From JAAYGT01 sp050252075 (GTDB lineage Bacteria; Pseudomonadota; Gammaproteobacteria; Burkholderiales; Burkholderiaceae_B), in the NCBI GenBank assembly GCA_050252075.1, contig JBFWLP010000025.1, positions 1 to 36,233 on the forward strand: 36,233 bases of DNA. The letters run 5' to 3'. How positions within the stretch are numbered: position 1 is the stretch's first letter; every line of letters starts with the position of its first letter. The translations under genes and the position numbers were made by a program. The notes beneath the pieces are model-generated. The model was given only the letters and a program-made list of their open reading frames with translations. It did no database searches and was not told the origin of the DNA. Of the stretch, positions 26,073-33,562 are shown piece after piece.

Positions 26073-26572
26073 AACTTGACCACCCGCAGATGGGGAGCAT
26101 CATTACCGGCCAATATGGCTTTGAGTCGCGTGCGTGCGCGCGACAGACGCGACATTACCGATCCCGCAGGGATTCCCAGCGTGCCGGCGACTTCCTTGTA
26201 TGAAAGCCCTTCAAGGCCTGCCAGCAGCAATACTTCCCGTTGCTCCACCGGCAATAGTGCCAGAGCGCGGTCCAGATCCCGGATCTCCAGGCTATCTAAC
26301 TGTTCTGCGCGATAAGGAATATCCGGAAGACTCTCTTCGGCGCAGTAGTCGATGTGTTTTCCGCGCCGTACTTGATCAACATGTAGATTGTGCATAATTG
26401 AGAATAGCCAGGGACGCAAATCGCGGTCGCGTTGCCAGGAGCTCCATTTTTCCATGGCCCGCTCCAAGGTTGCCTGTACAAGGTCGTCGGCCGCATCCAT
26501 GCTTCCCGTCAGCGCCCGGGCATAGCGGCGCAGACGGGGAATTTCAGCAATGACGGCGTCGCGGCTATTCAC
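26069..26572 (-). CDS. ECF-type RNA polymerase sigma factor
   Basis: The 167-residue sigma factor has region 2 (DLVQATLERAMEKW and RPWLFSIMHNLHVDQVRR) and region 4 (LLPVEQREVLLLAGLEGLSYKEVAGTLGIP, then SVMSRLSRARTRLK). It starts with GTG, six bases after the stop of the secreted YxFxxD gene, and is followed by its overlapping anti-sigma gene. It should direct RNA polymerase to an envelope or oxidative-type stress regulon. A candidate target promoter of the form GGAATAA-N15-CGTATA lies before the first gene of the operon. Confidence 0.92.
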   Translation of the reverse strand: MNSRDAVIAEIPRLRRYARALTGSMDAADDLVQATLERAMEKWSSWQRDRDLRPWLFSIMHNLHVDQVRRGKHIDYCAEESLPDIPYRAEQLDSLEIRDLDRALALLPVEQREVLLLAGLEGLSYKEVAGTLGIPAGSVMSRLSRARTRLKAILAGNDAPHLRVVKL

Positions 26573-26578
26573 GGCACA

Positions 26579-26953
26579 TCAAGGTTTGACAACTTTCCAG
26601 ACACCATTGACGCCATCGCCGGTTTTGTCGCCGGGGTTTTTGTCCTTGATCCAGAAATAAAGCGGTTTGCCTTTGTAGGCCCACTGCTTTGAGCCGTCGT
26701 CGCGGGTGATGACGCTGTAATCACCTGCTGGAGCGGCATTGCCGCCGGCGGTCAGTGGCGGCCAGTTAGTGGCGCAGGCGCCATTGCAGACACTCTTGCC
26801 GCTGCCGGCGACATCTTTGTCAAACGTGTAGAGTGACTTGCCATTTTCGCCGGTCAGGATGCCGTTGGCGGTATTTACAGGGGCACCGGCAGCCCACACC
26901 GGGCCGGCCAGTACGGCAACCACTAGCCCAGCGAGTAGTGAACGAGCTTTCAT
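26579..26953 (-). CDS. Secreted YxFxxD-motif protein (Lipoprotein_15 / COG4315)
   Basis: The 124-residue product has a signal peptide (MKARSLLAGLVVAVLAGPVWA), with no lipobox Cys. The repeat family signature YTFDKD is followed by CNGACATNWPPL, and a second related unit is LYFWIKDKNPGDKTGDG with C-terminal WKVVKP. The two cysteines of the CNGAC segment may form a disulfide. Function of the family is not established; members often accompany ECF sigma/anti-sigma pairs, as here, and are thought to be stress-induced. The start at 26953 has GGAGA upstream. Confidence 0.85.
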   Translation of the reverse strand: MKARSLLAGLVVAVLAGPVWAAGAPVNTANGILTGENGKSLYTFDKDVAGSGKSVCNGACATNWPPLTAGGNAAPAGDYSVITRDDGSKQWAYKGKPLYFWIKDKNPGDKTGDGVNGVWKVVKP

Positions 26954-26992
26954 ATCGATTTCTCCGTAGGGGTTTTGGGGTGTTGCATACGG

Positions 26993-27020
26993 TATACGGA
27001 TAGTCACGCCGGTTTATTCC
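26993..27020 (-). promoter_or_regulatory. Candidate ECF promoter of the YxFxxD-sigma-anti-sigma operon
   Basis: On the minus strand GGAATAA (27020-27014) is followed after 15 bases by CGTATA (26998-26993), 40 bases before the ATG. The form matches ECF promoters (GGAA-type -35) and suggests autoregulation. A related GGAATAA site occurs at 27876-27870. Confidence 0.5.
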
Positions 27021-27064
27021 ATGCTCGAACGCGGGGTGCGGCGGTTGATGCCGCAGTTGCGGCA

Positions 27065-27280
27065 TTACGGTTGGTCAAACCAGGCTTTCCAGTGGGGAGC
27101 TGCTTGTGCGAAGGTGCCACGGTGTGTTGTCGCACCCGTGGGGATCGTCTCGTTGCTATCGCCGTAATAGTTTTTGAATGAGAATGACGACAAGCTGAAC
27201 AGACTTGCGCAGGCAAACGACAATGCCGTGAAAAAAGCCATTGCCACTGTCGTCAGGCGTGCGTGAATGGTGTGTGCCAT
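27065..27280 (-). CDS. Putative 71-residue membrane or secreted small protein
   Basis: The frame starts at ATG 27280 with AAGGAAG in front. The product has a basic N-terminus and one hydrophobic segment (TTVAMAFFTALSFACASLFSL) followed by a polar tail of about 35 residues. I recognise no family. It lies upstream of the ECF operon on the same strand, separated by about 110 bases. An antisense frame of similar length exists over the same stretch, so coding status is uncertain. Confidence 0.4.
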   Translation of the reverse strand: MAHTIHARLTTVAMAFFTALSFACASLFSLSSFSFKNYYGDSNETIPTGATTHRGTFAQAAPHWKAWFDQP

Positions 27281-27516
27281 GGTAGCTTCCTTCTCAGTTC
27301 AAGTGCAGCCAGAGCGGTATCGTATCAGGCGAGACGCACCTTGAGTGGTGTGGCTACCAGGGTATATGACTGGCCTTGCGATTGCCCTGCATACATCGCG
27401 CCACCATTTGCGCCTTGAACTGCCGCGTTTAGGTTCGCCGGAGACGGCCTGCAGTAAGAGAGTCTACGCTCATTATTGTATTCACTGAATTATCGTGTAC
27501 GCGAATATGGCGCTTC
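27281..27516. other. Gap with an orphan protein-like tail on the minus strand
   Basis: On the minus strand a frame without an ATG is open from about 27485 to a TGA at 27325-27327. Its end (around NAAVQGANGGAMYAGQSQ and finishing PLKVRLA) looks protein-like. It may be a gene remnant. No family was recognised and no promoter or terminator is clear. Confidence 0.3.
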
Positions 27517-27795
27517 TCACTTGATATAGGCGCGCAGAACATCGATCAGCTCTTGCGCGCCTTGGGTGCGCTCAGCTTCATCGGTAATCGCCGGGTCCAC
27601 GATGTGTGTGCGGATGTGCTCTTCCAGCACCTCACTCATCAGTCCGTTCATGGCCCCGCGTGTGGCTGCGATCAGGTGAAGTATCTCTGCGCACCCTTTT
27701 TCGGTATCCAGTGCGCGCTCCAGGCTTTCAATCTGTCCCCGGATGCGGCGCACCCTTGACAGAAGCTTTGTCTTTTCACGGATGGTGTGGCTCAT
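27517..27795 (-). CDS. Metal-sensing repressor of the RcnR/FrmR/CsoR family
   Basis: The 92-residue all-helical repressor aligns best with RcnR: MSHTIREK at the start, RVRRIRGQIESLERAL, and HIVDPAI with C-terminal LRAYIK. Starting at ATG 27795 puts His3, Cys35, His60 and His64 at exactly the RcnR nickel/cobalt ligand positions; the ATG three codons earlier (27804) would shift this. FrmR-type formaldehyde sensing needs only Cys35 and the N-terminus, so it is not fully excluded. A run of six G flanked by TA lies just upstream. The HupE-type nickel permease operon nearby supports Ni/Co sensing. Confidence 0.82.
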   Translation of the reverse strand: MSHTIREKTKLLSRVRRIRGQIESLERALDTEKGCAEILHLIAATRGAMNGLMSEVLEEHIRTHIVDPAITDEAERTQGAQELIDVLRAYIK

Positions 27796-27810
27796 GTTGT
27801 GCATCTAAAA

Positions 27811-27834
27811 TAGGGTAGGGGGGTATAGTATAAT
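27811..27834. promoter_or_regulatory. G-tract operator overlapping TATAAT before the RcnR-like gene
   Basis: TAGGGTAGGGGGGTATAGTATAAT holds a six-G tract between TA steps, as in operators of RcnR/CsoR-family repressors. It overlaps a perfect TATAAT on the plus strand (27829-27834), which could serve the DUF3147 gene. On the minus strand TATACT could serve the repressor gene. Confidence 0.5.
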
Positions 27835-27926
27835 GCGGCTGATCAACTAATTATCGAACACTACGCCGATTATTCCATGTGGTAAATAATTGAGCCGTTG
27901 CTGCGGGTGCTACAAGGAACTGACAG

Positions 27927-28280
27927 ATGCTGTGGATCGCAACGAAGTATCTCGTGACAGCCGGCCTGGTCGTGCTGATTTCTGAAGTGGCAAAACGAAG
28001 CGACCGGTTGGGCAGCCTGGTGGCTTCGTTGCCCCTGGTGACGCTGCTGACTCTATTCTGGTTGCACTTCGAGAACCAGGGCCATGAAAAAATTGCCAAC
28101 CACGCGTACTACACGTTCTGGTATGTCATACCCACTTTACCCATGTTTATTGCGTTTCCCTGGATGCTTGGCAGGTTTGGGTTCTGGGGCACCATCGCGG
28201 CGTCGGTGGTGCTGACCATTGTGTGTTTCGCGCTGTTTGCCCGAGTCCTTGCGCCCTTTGGAGTTGATCTTCTTGGGTGA
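27927..28280 (+). CDS. DUF3147 membrane protein
   Basis: The 117-residue protein has four predicted membrane helices. The family pattern is seen in VVLISEVAKRSDRLGSLVAS, LPLVTLLTLFWLHFE and WYVIPTLPMFIAFPWML. DUF3147 has no established function. It has AAGGAA before its ATG and is divergent from the RcnR-like repressor gene, with the G-tract operator between them, so the repressor may control it. It ends at a strong bidirectional terminator. Confidence 0.8.
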   Translation: MLWIATKYLVTAGLVVLISEVAKRSDRLGSLVASLPLVTLLTLFWLHFENQGHEKIANHAYYTFWYVIPTLPMFIAFPWMLGRFGFWGTIAASVVLTIVCFALFARVLAPFGVDLLG

Positions 28281-28308
28281 GTGCGGAATGCCATTCAGTT
28301 AATTGGAT

Positions 28309-28353
28309 AAGGCGCCGGCCTGGTTGCCTGCCTGGCAACCAGGCCGGCGCCTT
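28309..28353. terminator. Bidirectional hairpin with perfect 20-bp stem
   Basis: The left arm AAGGCGCCGGCCTGGTTGCC (28309-28328) pairs perfectly with 28334-28353 around the 5-base loop TGCCT. It lies between the convergent DUF3147 and DUF6488 genes. There is no T-run on either side, but the very stable GC stem should end transcription from both. Confidence 0.85.
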
Positions 28354-28359
28354 GGTGTG

Positions 28360-28710
28360 TTACTTACCGGTGTAGTTCGCGGCAATGAAGTTGCCCGGCA
28401 TGCTGTAGAACATGTACAGCGTTTGCTTGGAGGCATCCGAGGCTGTCGGGTTCTTGAAGGTCAGCAGCCATTCCTTGCCCTTCTTGCCCTCAACAACGCG
28501 TACCTCGTCTTGCTTGACATCGGCCCACGATGCGTCGAGCTTTCCTTGCTTGACCAAGGCTTGTTTACGATCCATGGCGCAACCGACCACCACAGATTCA
28601 CTGGCGGGCTTGGAGCCGTGGAAGTGGCAGGATCCGCCTTCAGCAGCCATGGCTGCAGGGCCAAACGCGGAGGCCGAAACGAGCGAAGCCAAAAGAATGA
28701 GTTTTTTCAT
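28360..28710 (-). CDS. DUF6488-family secreted protein
   Basis: The 116-residue product has a signal peptide (MKKLILLASLVSASAFGPAAMA). The mature part begins GGSCHFHGSKPA and ends GNFIAANYTGK, matching the DUF6488 family. The CHFH segment could bind a metal ion. ATG 28710 has AGGAG upstream. It is last in an operon with the HupE/UreJ permease (25 bases gap), so a role in periplasmic nickel or cobalt handling is plausible, but the family is uncharacterised. Confidence 0.78.
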   Translation of the reverse strand: MKKLILLASLVSASAFGPAAMAAEGGSCHFHGSKPASESVVVGCAMDRKQALVKQGKLDASWADVKQDEVRVVEGKKGKEWLLTFKNPTASDASKQTLYMFYSMPGNFIAANYTGK

Positions 28711-28735
28711 GATTACTCCTTGGGGTGGGGGGGCG

Positions 28736-29521
28736 TTAAAGGGCGTTGCGACTTTCGTCAAAGGTGTTTTCAATGTTCATGTCTTCATGAACATGCTGGT
28801 GCTCTTCGGTAGGGAAGCGGAAGCTGTCGGGTGCGACGTCGTGCTGGTAGCCGTGCAGTTGCATGAACAGCAGATACACGCCGGCGTAGATCAACCCCAG
28901 GTTGGCCACGTAGCTGAACCGGGTGAAGGAGGGGCGTTTGCGCCACAGGGCCAGCAGCGCCACCATCACCGAGAGTGCGGCAATCTGGCCGATTTCCACG
29001 CCAAGGTTGAAGCTCAGAATCCGCCAGAGCATGGCAATCGGGTCATCGCCCAGTGGCAGTTGCTGCAAGCGTGTGGATAGACCAAAGCCGTGCAGCAGCC
29101 CGAAGAAGAAAACCGCCCACATCAGGTTGGGCGACTTCATATCAAACATTCGCTGGAATCCGCCGTTGTTGTCGAACCCTTTGTAGATCACGCTGATGGC
29201 GATGATGGCGTCGACCAGGTAGTAGTTCCAGGTGATGCCATAGAAGGTCGCAAAGATCAGGGTGATACAGTGCCCGACCGTGAAAATGGTCACAAACTTG
29301 GCGACGTCTCTGAAAGTTTTCAGAAAAAAGACAACACCGAGCAGAAACAGCAGATGGTCGTAACCGGTGAGCATGTGCGAGGCACCCAGCCCCACGTATT
29401 GCAGGTAGCTGCCGTCGAGCATGCGCTGACGGTCTTCTTCGGAAATGCCGTGAGCCCAGGCGAGAAGGGGAACCAGGCCAAGAATCAAGGCAAGCCATCG
29501 ACGATGGAAAAAATGAGTCAT
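28736..29521 (-). CDS. HupE/UreJ-family nickel permease-like protein
   Basis: The 261-residue membrane protein has a signal peptide (to AWAHG) and the HupE/UreJ_2 motifs: GYDHLLFLLGVVFF, FTVGHCITLIF, and FFGLLHGFGLSTRL, then VEIGQIAAL. Their His, Asp and Glu residues form the presumed metal path. It ends in a His-containing cytoplasmic or periplasmic tail (EEHQHVHED). Family members transport Ni or Co, but no hydrogenase or urease genes are in the window. It is preceded by a His-rich secreted protein gene and followed by DUF6488. Confidence 0.86.
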   Translation of the reverse strand: MTHFFHRRWLALILGLVPLLAWAHGISEEDRQRMLDGSYLQYVGLGASHMLTGYDHLLFLLGVVFFLKTFRDVAKFVTIFTVGHCITLIFATFYGITWNYYLVDAIIAISVIYKGFDNNGGFQRMFDMKSPNLMWAVFFFGLLHGFGLSTRLQQLPLGDDPIAMLWRILSFNLGVEIGQIAALSVMVALLALWRKRPSFTRFSYVANLGLIYAGVYLLFMQLHGYQHDVAPDSFRFPTEEHQHVHEDMNIENTFDESRNAL

Positions 29522-29765
29522 TGTTCAAGCAATCCAGAAAAACAAGGAAATACAGATGCGTGGCGACAACAAGCCTTCGACAGATCAGCAGCCGGGCTGA
29601 TGTCAGGTGTTTTGCGCGTTGCAGGTGTTTGGGCGTGGCCTGTGCGTTGGGCAAAGCCAATCTGGGCAGCTGCGTTCAAGACGCGGCTGCCATGCCGCAG
29701 CCCGTGCGCGGAGCGCACGAAACCCAGGCAGTTGGTTCACAACGGCACGACGACAGGCGAGGAGG
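29522..29765. other. Gap between CzcI-like gene and hupE
   Basis: No gene is supportable. A minus-strand frame 29718-29518 reads into the hupE start region and contains GHAQTPATRK, which looks like a signal-peptide end. I could not assign it. Confidence 0.3.
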
Positions 29766-30113
29766 CTAGCTTCGAGGTGGGCGCAATAGCCCTTCTGGCG
29801 TTATAGACGTGAAGTCTTTGTCCAGAAAGAGAATAGGAGCGGAGGAGGGAGGGTCAGCGGGCGTCCAGACAAACCAGGGTTCAAGCGCCGGAGGCTGAAC
29901 ACCTTGGTTCACATGGTGATGAGACGAGGATTCCGATTCCGCATCCAGATGCAGGGACTGGTCGGCATGATGGTGATGGCCGACTTCCTGGCTGTGGACG
30001 ATGGAATGAGCGATTTGTTCGGCCTGCTCGTTGACCTGAAAAGGCATCGCCCATGAGAGGGTTTGCCAACTCATGACGATTAACAGCAGAAGGGCGCGGA
30101 ACTGTTTGCTCAC
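29766..30113 (-). CDS. His-rich secreted protein, CzcI-like
   Basis: The 115-residue product starts with a signal peptide (MSKQFRALLLLIVMSWQTLSWA). The mature chain is rich in His, including HHHH in a Glu/Gln context and SSSHHHVNQG, and ends with ITPEGLLRPPRS. It resembles CzcI-type small metal-responsive proteins that usually precede czcCBA. Here no czcCBA follows: after 244 bases without a gene the HupE permease starts. It probably binds Ni, Co or Zn in the periplasm. Confidence 0.65.
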   Translation of the reverse strand: MSKQFRALLLLIVMSWQTLSWAMPFQVNEQAEQIAHSIVHSQEVGHHHHADQSLHLDAESESSSHHHVNQGVQPPALEPWFVWTPADPPSSAPILFLDKDFTSITPEGLLRPPRS

Positions 30114-30331
30114 TTGGTCGGTGGTTGGCTGCTCGTTGCACTAATTTCTTGAGAGCTGAAAATTAGCTTAATGCCTGGATTTTAGCATCTGCAAGTGCTT
30201 GCGCCTATCTAAGATGTTGGTCAGGCCTTGACGACGCCGTCTTCGCCGGTTCCGCCCCCGGCGGCGCGTTTTGCAGCGCCCGGCACAAGGCCTGTGCCCA
30301 GCGAATCTGAAGCGTTGTGATCCTTCCGGTA

Positions 30332-30931
30332 TTACCCCAGTTTGATGAATCGCGGTTGCAAGGCCACGCGCCCGAGCCATTGTTGTATGCAAGGATAGGC
30401 TTTAAGCGAAAACCCTCCCTCTTCAGCCACGTGGGTGTATGCAAACAAGGCGATGTCTGCGATGGTGTAGCGGTTGCCGACAAAGAATGGTTCGTGGCGA
30501 AGGTGCTCTTCCATTACGTCAAGTGCCCGGTTGCCGGGGGCTTGCTTGGACTGAAACTCCGCTTCCCTTTCTGCCGGCAGGCCAAGGTAACGGACGATGT
30601 AACGGGCGGTCGCTATATAGGGCTCGTGGCTGTACTGCTCAAAAAACAACCATTGAAGCACTTTGGCCCGTTCGTAGCGATCGTCGGGCAACAGCGGCGT
30701 ATCCTCTGCCAGGAAGTGAAGGATGGCGTTCGACTCTGCCAGATAACGGCCGTCCGGCATTTCAAGCAGTGGAATTTTTCCATTGGGGTTCATTCGCAGG
30801 AACCCGGCGGACCGGGTTTCTTGCTGGAGGATGTCGACGTTTACCCATTCGAACGGTACACCCAGTTGGGTGGCAAGCAGTTTGACCTTGTAGCAATTGC
30901 CTGAATTGACGTCACCAAAGATTCGGTACAT
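30332..30931 (-). CDS. Glutathione S-transferase
   Basis: The 199-residue cytosolic enzyme has an N-terminal thioredoxin-fold domain (MYRIFGDVNSGNCYKVKLLA; NPNGKIPLLEMPDGRYLAESNAI with the cis-Pro and glutathione-binding E-S). An all-helical C-terminal domain follows (FFVGNRYTIADIALFAYTHV). Ser10 or the nearby Asn/Cys (SGNCYK) is the likely activating residue, as in beta/theta-like bacterial GSTs. It conjugates or reduces electrophiles with glutathione; the substrate is unknown. ATG 30931 has AGGAAAA upstream. It is the last gene of the minus-strand block after the SDR. Confidence 0.9.
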   Translation of the reverse strand: MYRIFGDVNSGNCYKVKLLATQLGVPFEWVNVDILQQETRSAGFLRMNPNGKIPLLEMPDGRYLAESNAILHFLAEDTPLLPDDRYERAKVLQWLFFEQYSHEPYIATARYIVRYLGLPAEREAEFQSKQAPGNRALDVMEEHLRHEPFFVGNRYTIADIALFAYTHVAEEGGFSLKAYPCIQQWLGRVALQPRFIKLG

Positions 30932-31025
30932 GGCTTTTCCTGGTTGTAGATCACATGGCGCCGGCGGCCAGGCATCACGGCCTGGCCGGTATCCGTCAAG
31001 CCGGCGGGATTCAGTCACCCAGGTA

Positions 31026-31778
31026 TTACAACCCGCCTGCCACATTCATGACACTGCCAGTCACGTAGCTCGACTCGCTCGACATTAGCCAGGCAACCGC
31101 ATTGGCGATTTCCTCTGGACGCCCGGGGCGTTGTAGTGGAATTTTGGCTGCCACGCGAAATGCCCGTTCAGGCTCGCCCGCCCGTGCATGAATGGTGGTG
31201 TTTACCGTGCCGGGCGAAACGGCGTTGACAAGTATGCCTGAGCCGGCAAGCTCTTTGGCAAGGCCGATGCTCAGGGTTTCGACGGCGGCTTTCGTCGCTG
31301 CATAGGCCACATATTCACCGGGCGAGCCTGTTCGTGCCGCTACCGATGAAATGTTGACGATTGAGCGTGGCATGTCAGTGCATCCGCTTGTCCAGCGTTT
31401 GGCCGCTTCACGGCACAGTCGAACGGTTGCCGTCAGGTTGATTGCGATGACCCTGTCAAGGTCCCCGTCGGTCAAACTGGTTATTGGCCCGAGCTTTCCG
31501 GTCACGCCCGCATTGTTCACAAGGCCTGTCACTTCCCCGATGGCCGCTGCTTGGTCAAACAGCTGTCCGGCGCAATCTGGCTCAGTCACATTCAGCTGGA
31601 TGCCCTTTACTTGCGCGGATGATCCTGCCAGGGCTTGCTCAAGGGCCCCGGCGTCTTCGGGGGAGCTTGAGTGCGTGAAGATGACGCTGAAGCCGTCATG
31701 ATGCAGTCGTTCGACAATGCATCTTCCGATGCCGCGCGTGCCGCCGGTAACGATTACCACGGGGTTTTGTGGTGTCAT
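31026..31778 (-). CDS. Short-chain dehydrogenase/reductase (SDR)
   Basis: The 250-residue NAD(P)-dependent oxidoreductase has cofactor motif TGGTRGIG (residues 11-18), NNAG, catalytic Ser in NISSVAA, and YxxxK in YAATKAA, with the C-terminal YVTGSVMNVAGGL. This is the classical FabG-like layout. The Thr-Arg after the second Gly favours NADP(H). AAGGAGAG stands before ATG 31778. It lies between a damaged MFS gene and the GST gene on the same strand and looks complete itself. The substrate is unknown. Confidence 0.9.
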   Translation of the reverse strand: MTPQNPVVIVTGGTRGIGRCIVERLHHDGFSVIFTHSSSPEDAGALEQALAGSSAQVKGIQLNVTEPDCAGQLFDQAAAIGEVTGLVNNAGVTGKLGPITSLTDGDLDRVIAINLTATVRLCREAAKRWTSGCTDMPRSIVNISSVAARTGSPGEYVAYAATKAAVETLSIGLAKELAGSGILVNAVSPGTVNTTIHARAGEPERAFRVAAKIPLQRPGRPEEIANAVAWLMSSESSYVTGSVMNVAGGL

Positions 31779-31812
31779 GGTGCTCTCCTTTTTATGGTGC
31801 AGAAAGTGTTGA

Positions 31813-32292
31813 TCAGGTTCGGCGTTCCAGAAGCACGGCCACCATTGATGCGCAGGCAAATACCAGTGTGGCGTATTGATAAGACCCCAGGGCACTTGCA
31901 ACAAGCTCGCCAAGCAGAGGGCTCAGGGCGATGCAGATGGCGATGGGGAAATTGAATTTTCCGTAGATGGTTGCGTACGATTCCTTTCCCCATCGGTCCG
32001 ATACGGTGGTGGCAATGGCCAGTGTCTGGGCTCCCCGGACTGCGCCCCAGAACATCACGCAACGAGGTCCTGCCGCATCAATCAGGCGGCCGACAAATGG
32101 CCCGGCCAAGCCGGAGCACAGCAGTGACAACGTGTAGACCGTCGGTACGACGGTCGCCGGCCAGTTGCTCTCGTTGGCCAGGCGCGTTGAACTGATGGGC
32201 AAGGTATAAAAGAGAATTCCCCAGCTCAGGAACTCAAGAAGGCAGAGCCCGACAAGGGTCTTGGTTTTTGACGGTGCGCACAATCCGGGCAT
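31813..32292 (-). pseudogene. MFS transporter with a large internal deletion
   Basis: The frame encodes only 159 residues. Residues 1-82 match the start of an MFS carrier (GLCLLEFLSWGILFYTLPIS, GPFVGRLIDAAGPR, the loop 2-3 motif). From about residue 86 the sequence jumps to the last third (RGAQTLAIATTVSDRWGKES, then ALSPLLGELVASALG) and ends normally. About 240 residues of the usual 400 are missing, in frame, with the joint around 32032-32048. With six or fewer helices it is unlikely to transport. The start has no clear ribosome-binding site. Confidence 0.65.
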
Positions 32293-32369
32293 TCAGGGGT
32301 CTCAGTGATGAGGGCTTAAAGATGAGTCTTGGCGGGCACCTTGGCCGATATGAGATGGCCGGGAGGCGC

Positions 32370-32753
32370 TCAGCGGCCTTGGGCCCGATCACCGCGCAGC
32401 CTGGCCTGCCAGACAGGCCGCAGGAAGGTGGCTTTCAGGTCAATGCTGGTGAAGCTTTCCCCTTCATTGATGATCGTGGAATGCGCAGTGCCGATGGCAG
32501 CATCGGCAAGCTCGCACAGCATGCCGCCGTGGACGGTTCCTTGTTGATTCCCGTGCCGGCTCGCATCGGCATCAAACTCAAGAACGGCGCCTGCCGGTTG
32601 AATCTCCGTGATCCGAAAACCGAGCAGCTGCGAAATGGCGGTCGGGTAACGCAAGTGGGTCCAGTCTGCGCCAGTCAGGCTGTTCTCCAGGTACTTGCGC
32701 AAGTAGTCGATGACCGGTAGGGTGTTCAACGCTGCCGGTGTCGTCGGGTTCAT
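32370..32753 (-). pseudogene. PaaI-type thioesterase with an internal deletion
   Basis: The 127-residue product is hot-dog fold: RHGNQQGTVHGGMLCELADAAIGTA with the PaaI-type HGG catalytic segment, then SFTSIDLKATFLRPVW. After QARLRG it ends in GDRAQGR. Family members continue for about 30 residues with two beta strands and then end in a TLRGxRAxGR-like tail, so the two ends seem joined in frame near 32394-32402. The missing strands are part of the fold, so activity is doubtful. GGAGTG precedes ATG 32753. The start lies inside the extended TauE frame. Confidence 0.6.
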
Positions 32754-33510
32754 GAGTTGCACTCCTTGTTGTTGACGCGATAGCCAATTCACACCCCAGG
32801 GCCAGCAGGAAAAGAAGGAAACACCGACGGAATATCGCCGGGCTGATTCGAGCACGCACCTTTTGTCCCAACCACATGCCGGCCAGCGCCGGTAGTACGG
32901 CAGCCATCGAAAGCCCCATCGTGTCAGGCATGTAGGCGCCATGCATCATCAGTCCGGCCGCCAGGGCCAGGGTGGAAACCGTAAACGAGAGCCCAAGGGC
33001 CTGAACCAGTTCGTCTTTGTCCAGGTTCAGCGCCTGAAAAAACGGGACTGCCGGAATCACGAAGACACCCGTGACCCCTGTAATGGCGCCGGTGGCCAGC
33101 CCTGCCAATGGCGACATCCAGCGCTCGTGGCCTGGCGCGAGCGACAGGCATGGCGAGAGCAGGGCATACACCGCGTAGCCGATCAGCGCGACGCCCAGGA
33201 CAACCCTCGAGGCCACAGGGTCAACGCTGACAAGAAACTGCGTTGCCGTTGTCGTGCCGATGACAATGCCCAGCATGGCAGGCCAGAAGCGTCGCAGCAC
33301 CGTGGACAATGATGGCCCGACAAACAGTTGCCAGACGTTGGTGACAAGGGAGGGGATGACCAGCAGCGCCGCTGCGGCCAGTGGTGACATGATCGATCCC
33401 AGCAATCCCATGGCAACCGTTGGAAGCCCCATGCCCGTGACCCCCTTGACCAGTCCCGCAATGAGGAAGATCAGGGAGAGCGGCAGTGCAAGTTCGAGAA
33501 GTTCGTTCAT
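32578..33510 (-). CDS. TauE/SafE-family exporter with abnormal C-terminal extension
   Basis: The product has 310 residues. The first 246 form a complete TauE/SafE protein with about eight helices (FLIAGLVKGVTGMGLPTVAMG near the start, GAITGVTGVFVIPAVPFFQ in the second half) ending FLLFLLALGCELA. Such proteins normally stop here. This one reads on for about 64 hydrophilic residues that are the thioesterase gene in another frame (176-base overlap), so the native stop appears lost. Family members export or move sulfite, sulfoacetate or other organic anions. It is divergent from a LysR gene, the usual regulator arrangement. Confidence 0.78.
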   Translation of the reverse strand: MNELLELALPLSLIFLIAGLVKGVTGMGLPTVAMGLLGSIMSPLAAAALLVIPSLVTNVWQLFVGPSLSTVLRRFWPAMLGIVIGTTTATQFLVSVDPVASRVVLGVALIGYAVYALLSPCLSLAPGHERWMSPLAGLATGAITGVTGVFVIPAVPFFQALNLDKDELVQALGLSFTVSTLALAAGLMMHGAYMPDTMGLSMAAVLPALAGMWLGQKVRARISPAIFRRCFLLFLLALGCELAIASTTRSATHEPDDTGSVEHPTGHRLLAQVPGEQPDWRRLDPLALPDRHFAAARFSDHGDSTGRRRS

Positions 33511-33562
33511 GTCAGGTATTGAACCCGCGGCCACTCACGCGCACAATGCGGTTTTCAATCCA

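Noticed and set aside
27004..27216. Second minus-strand frame overlapping the putative 71-residue protein
   Set aside because: Arg/Thr-rich composition and no hydrophobic segment; the frame starting at 27280 has the better start site.
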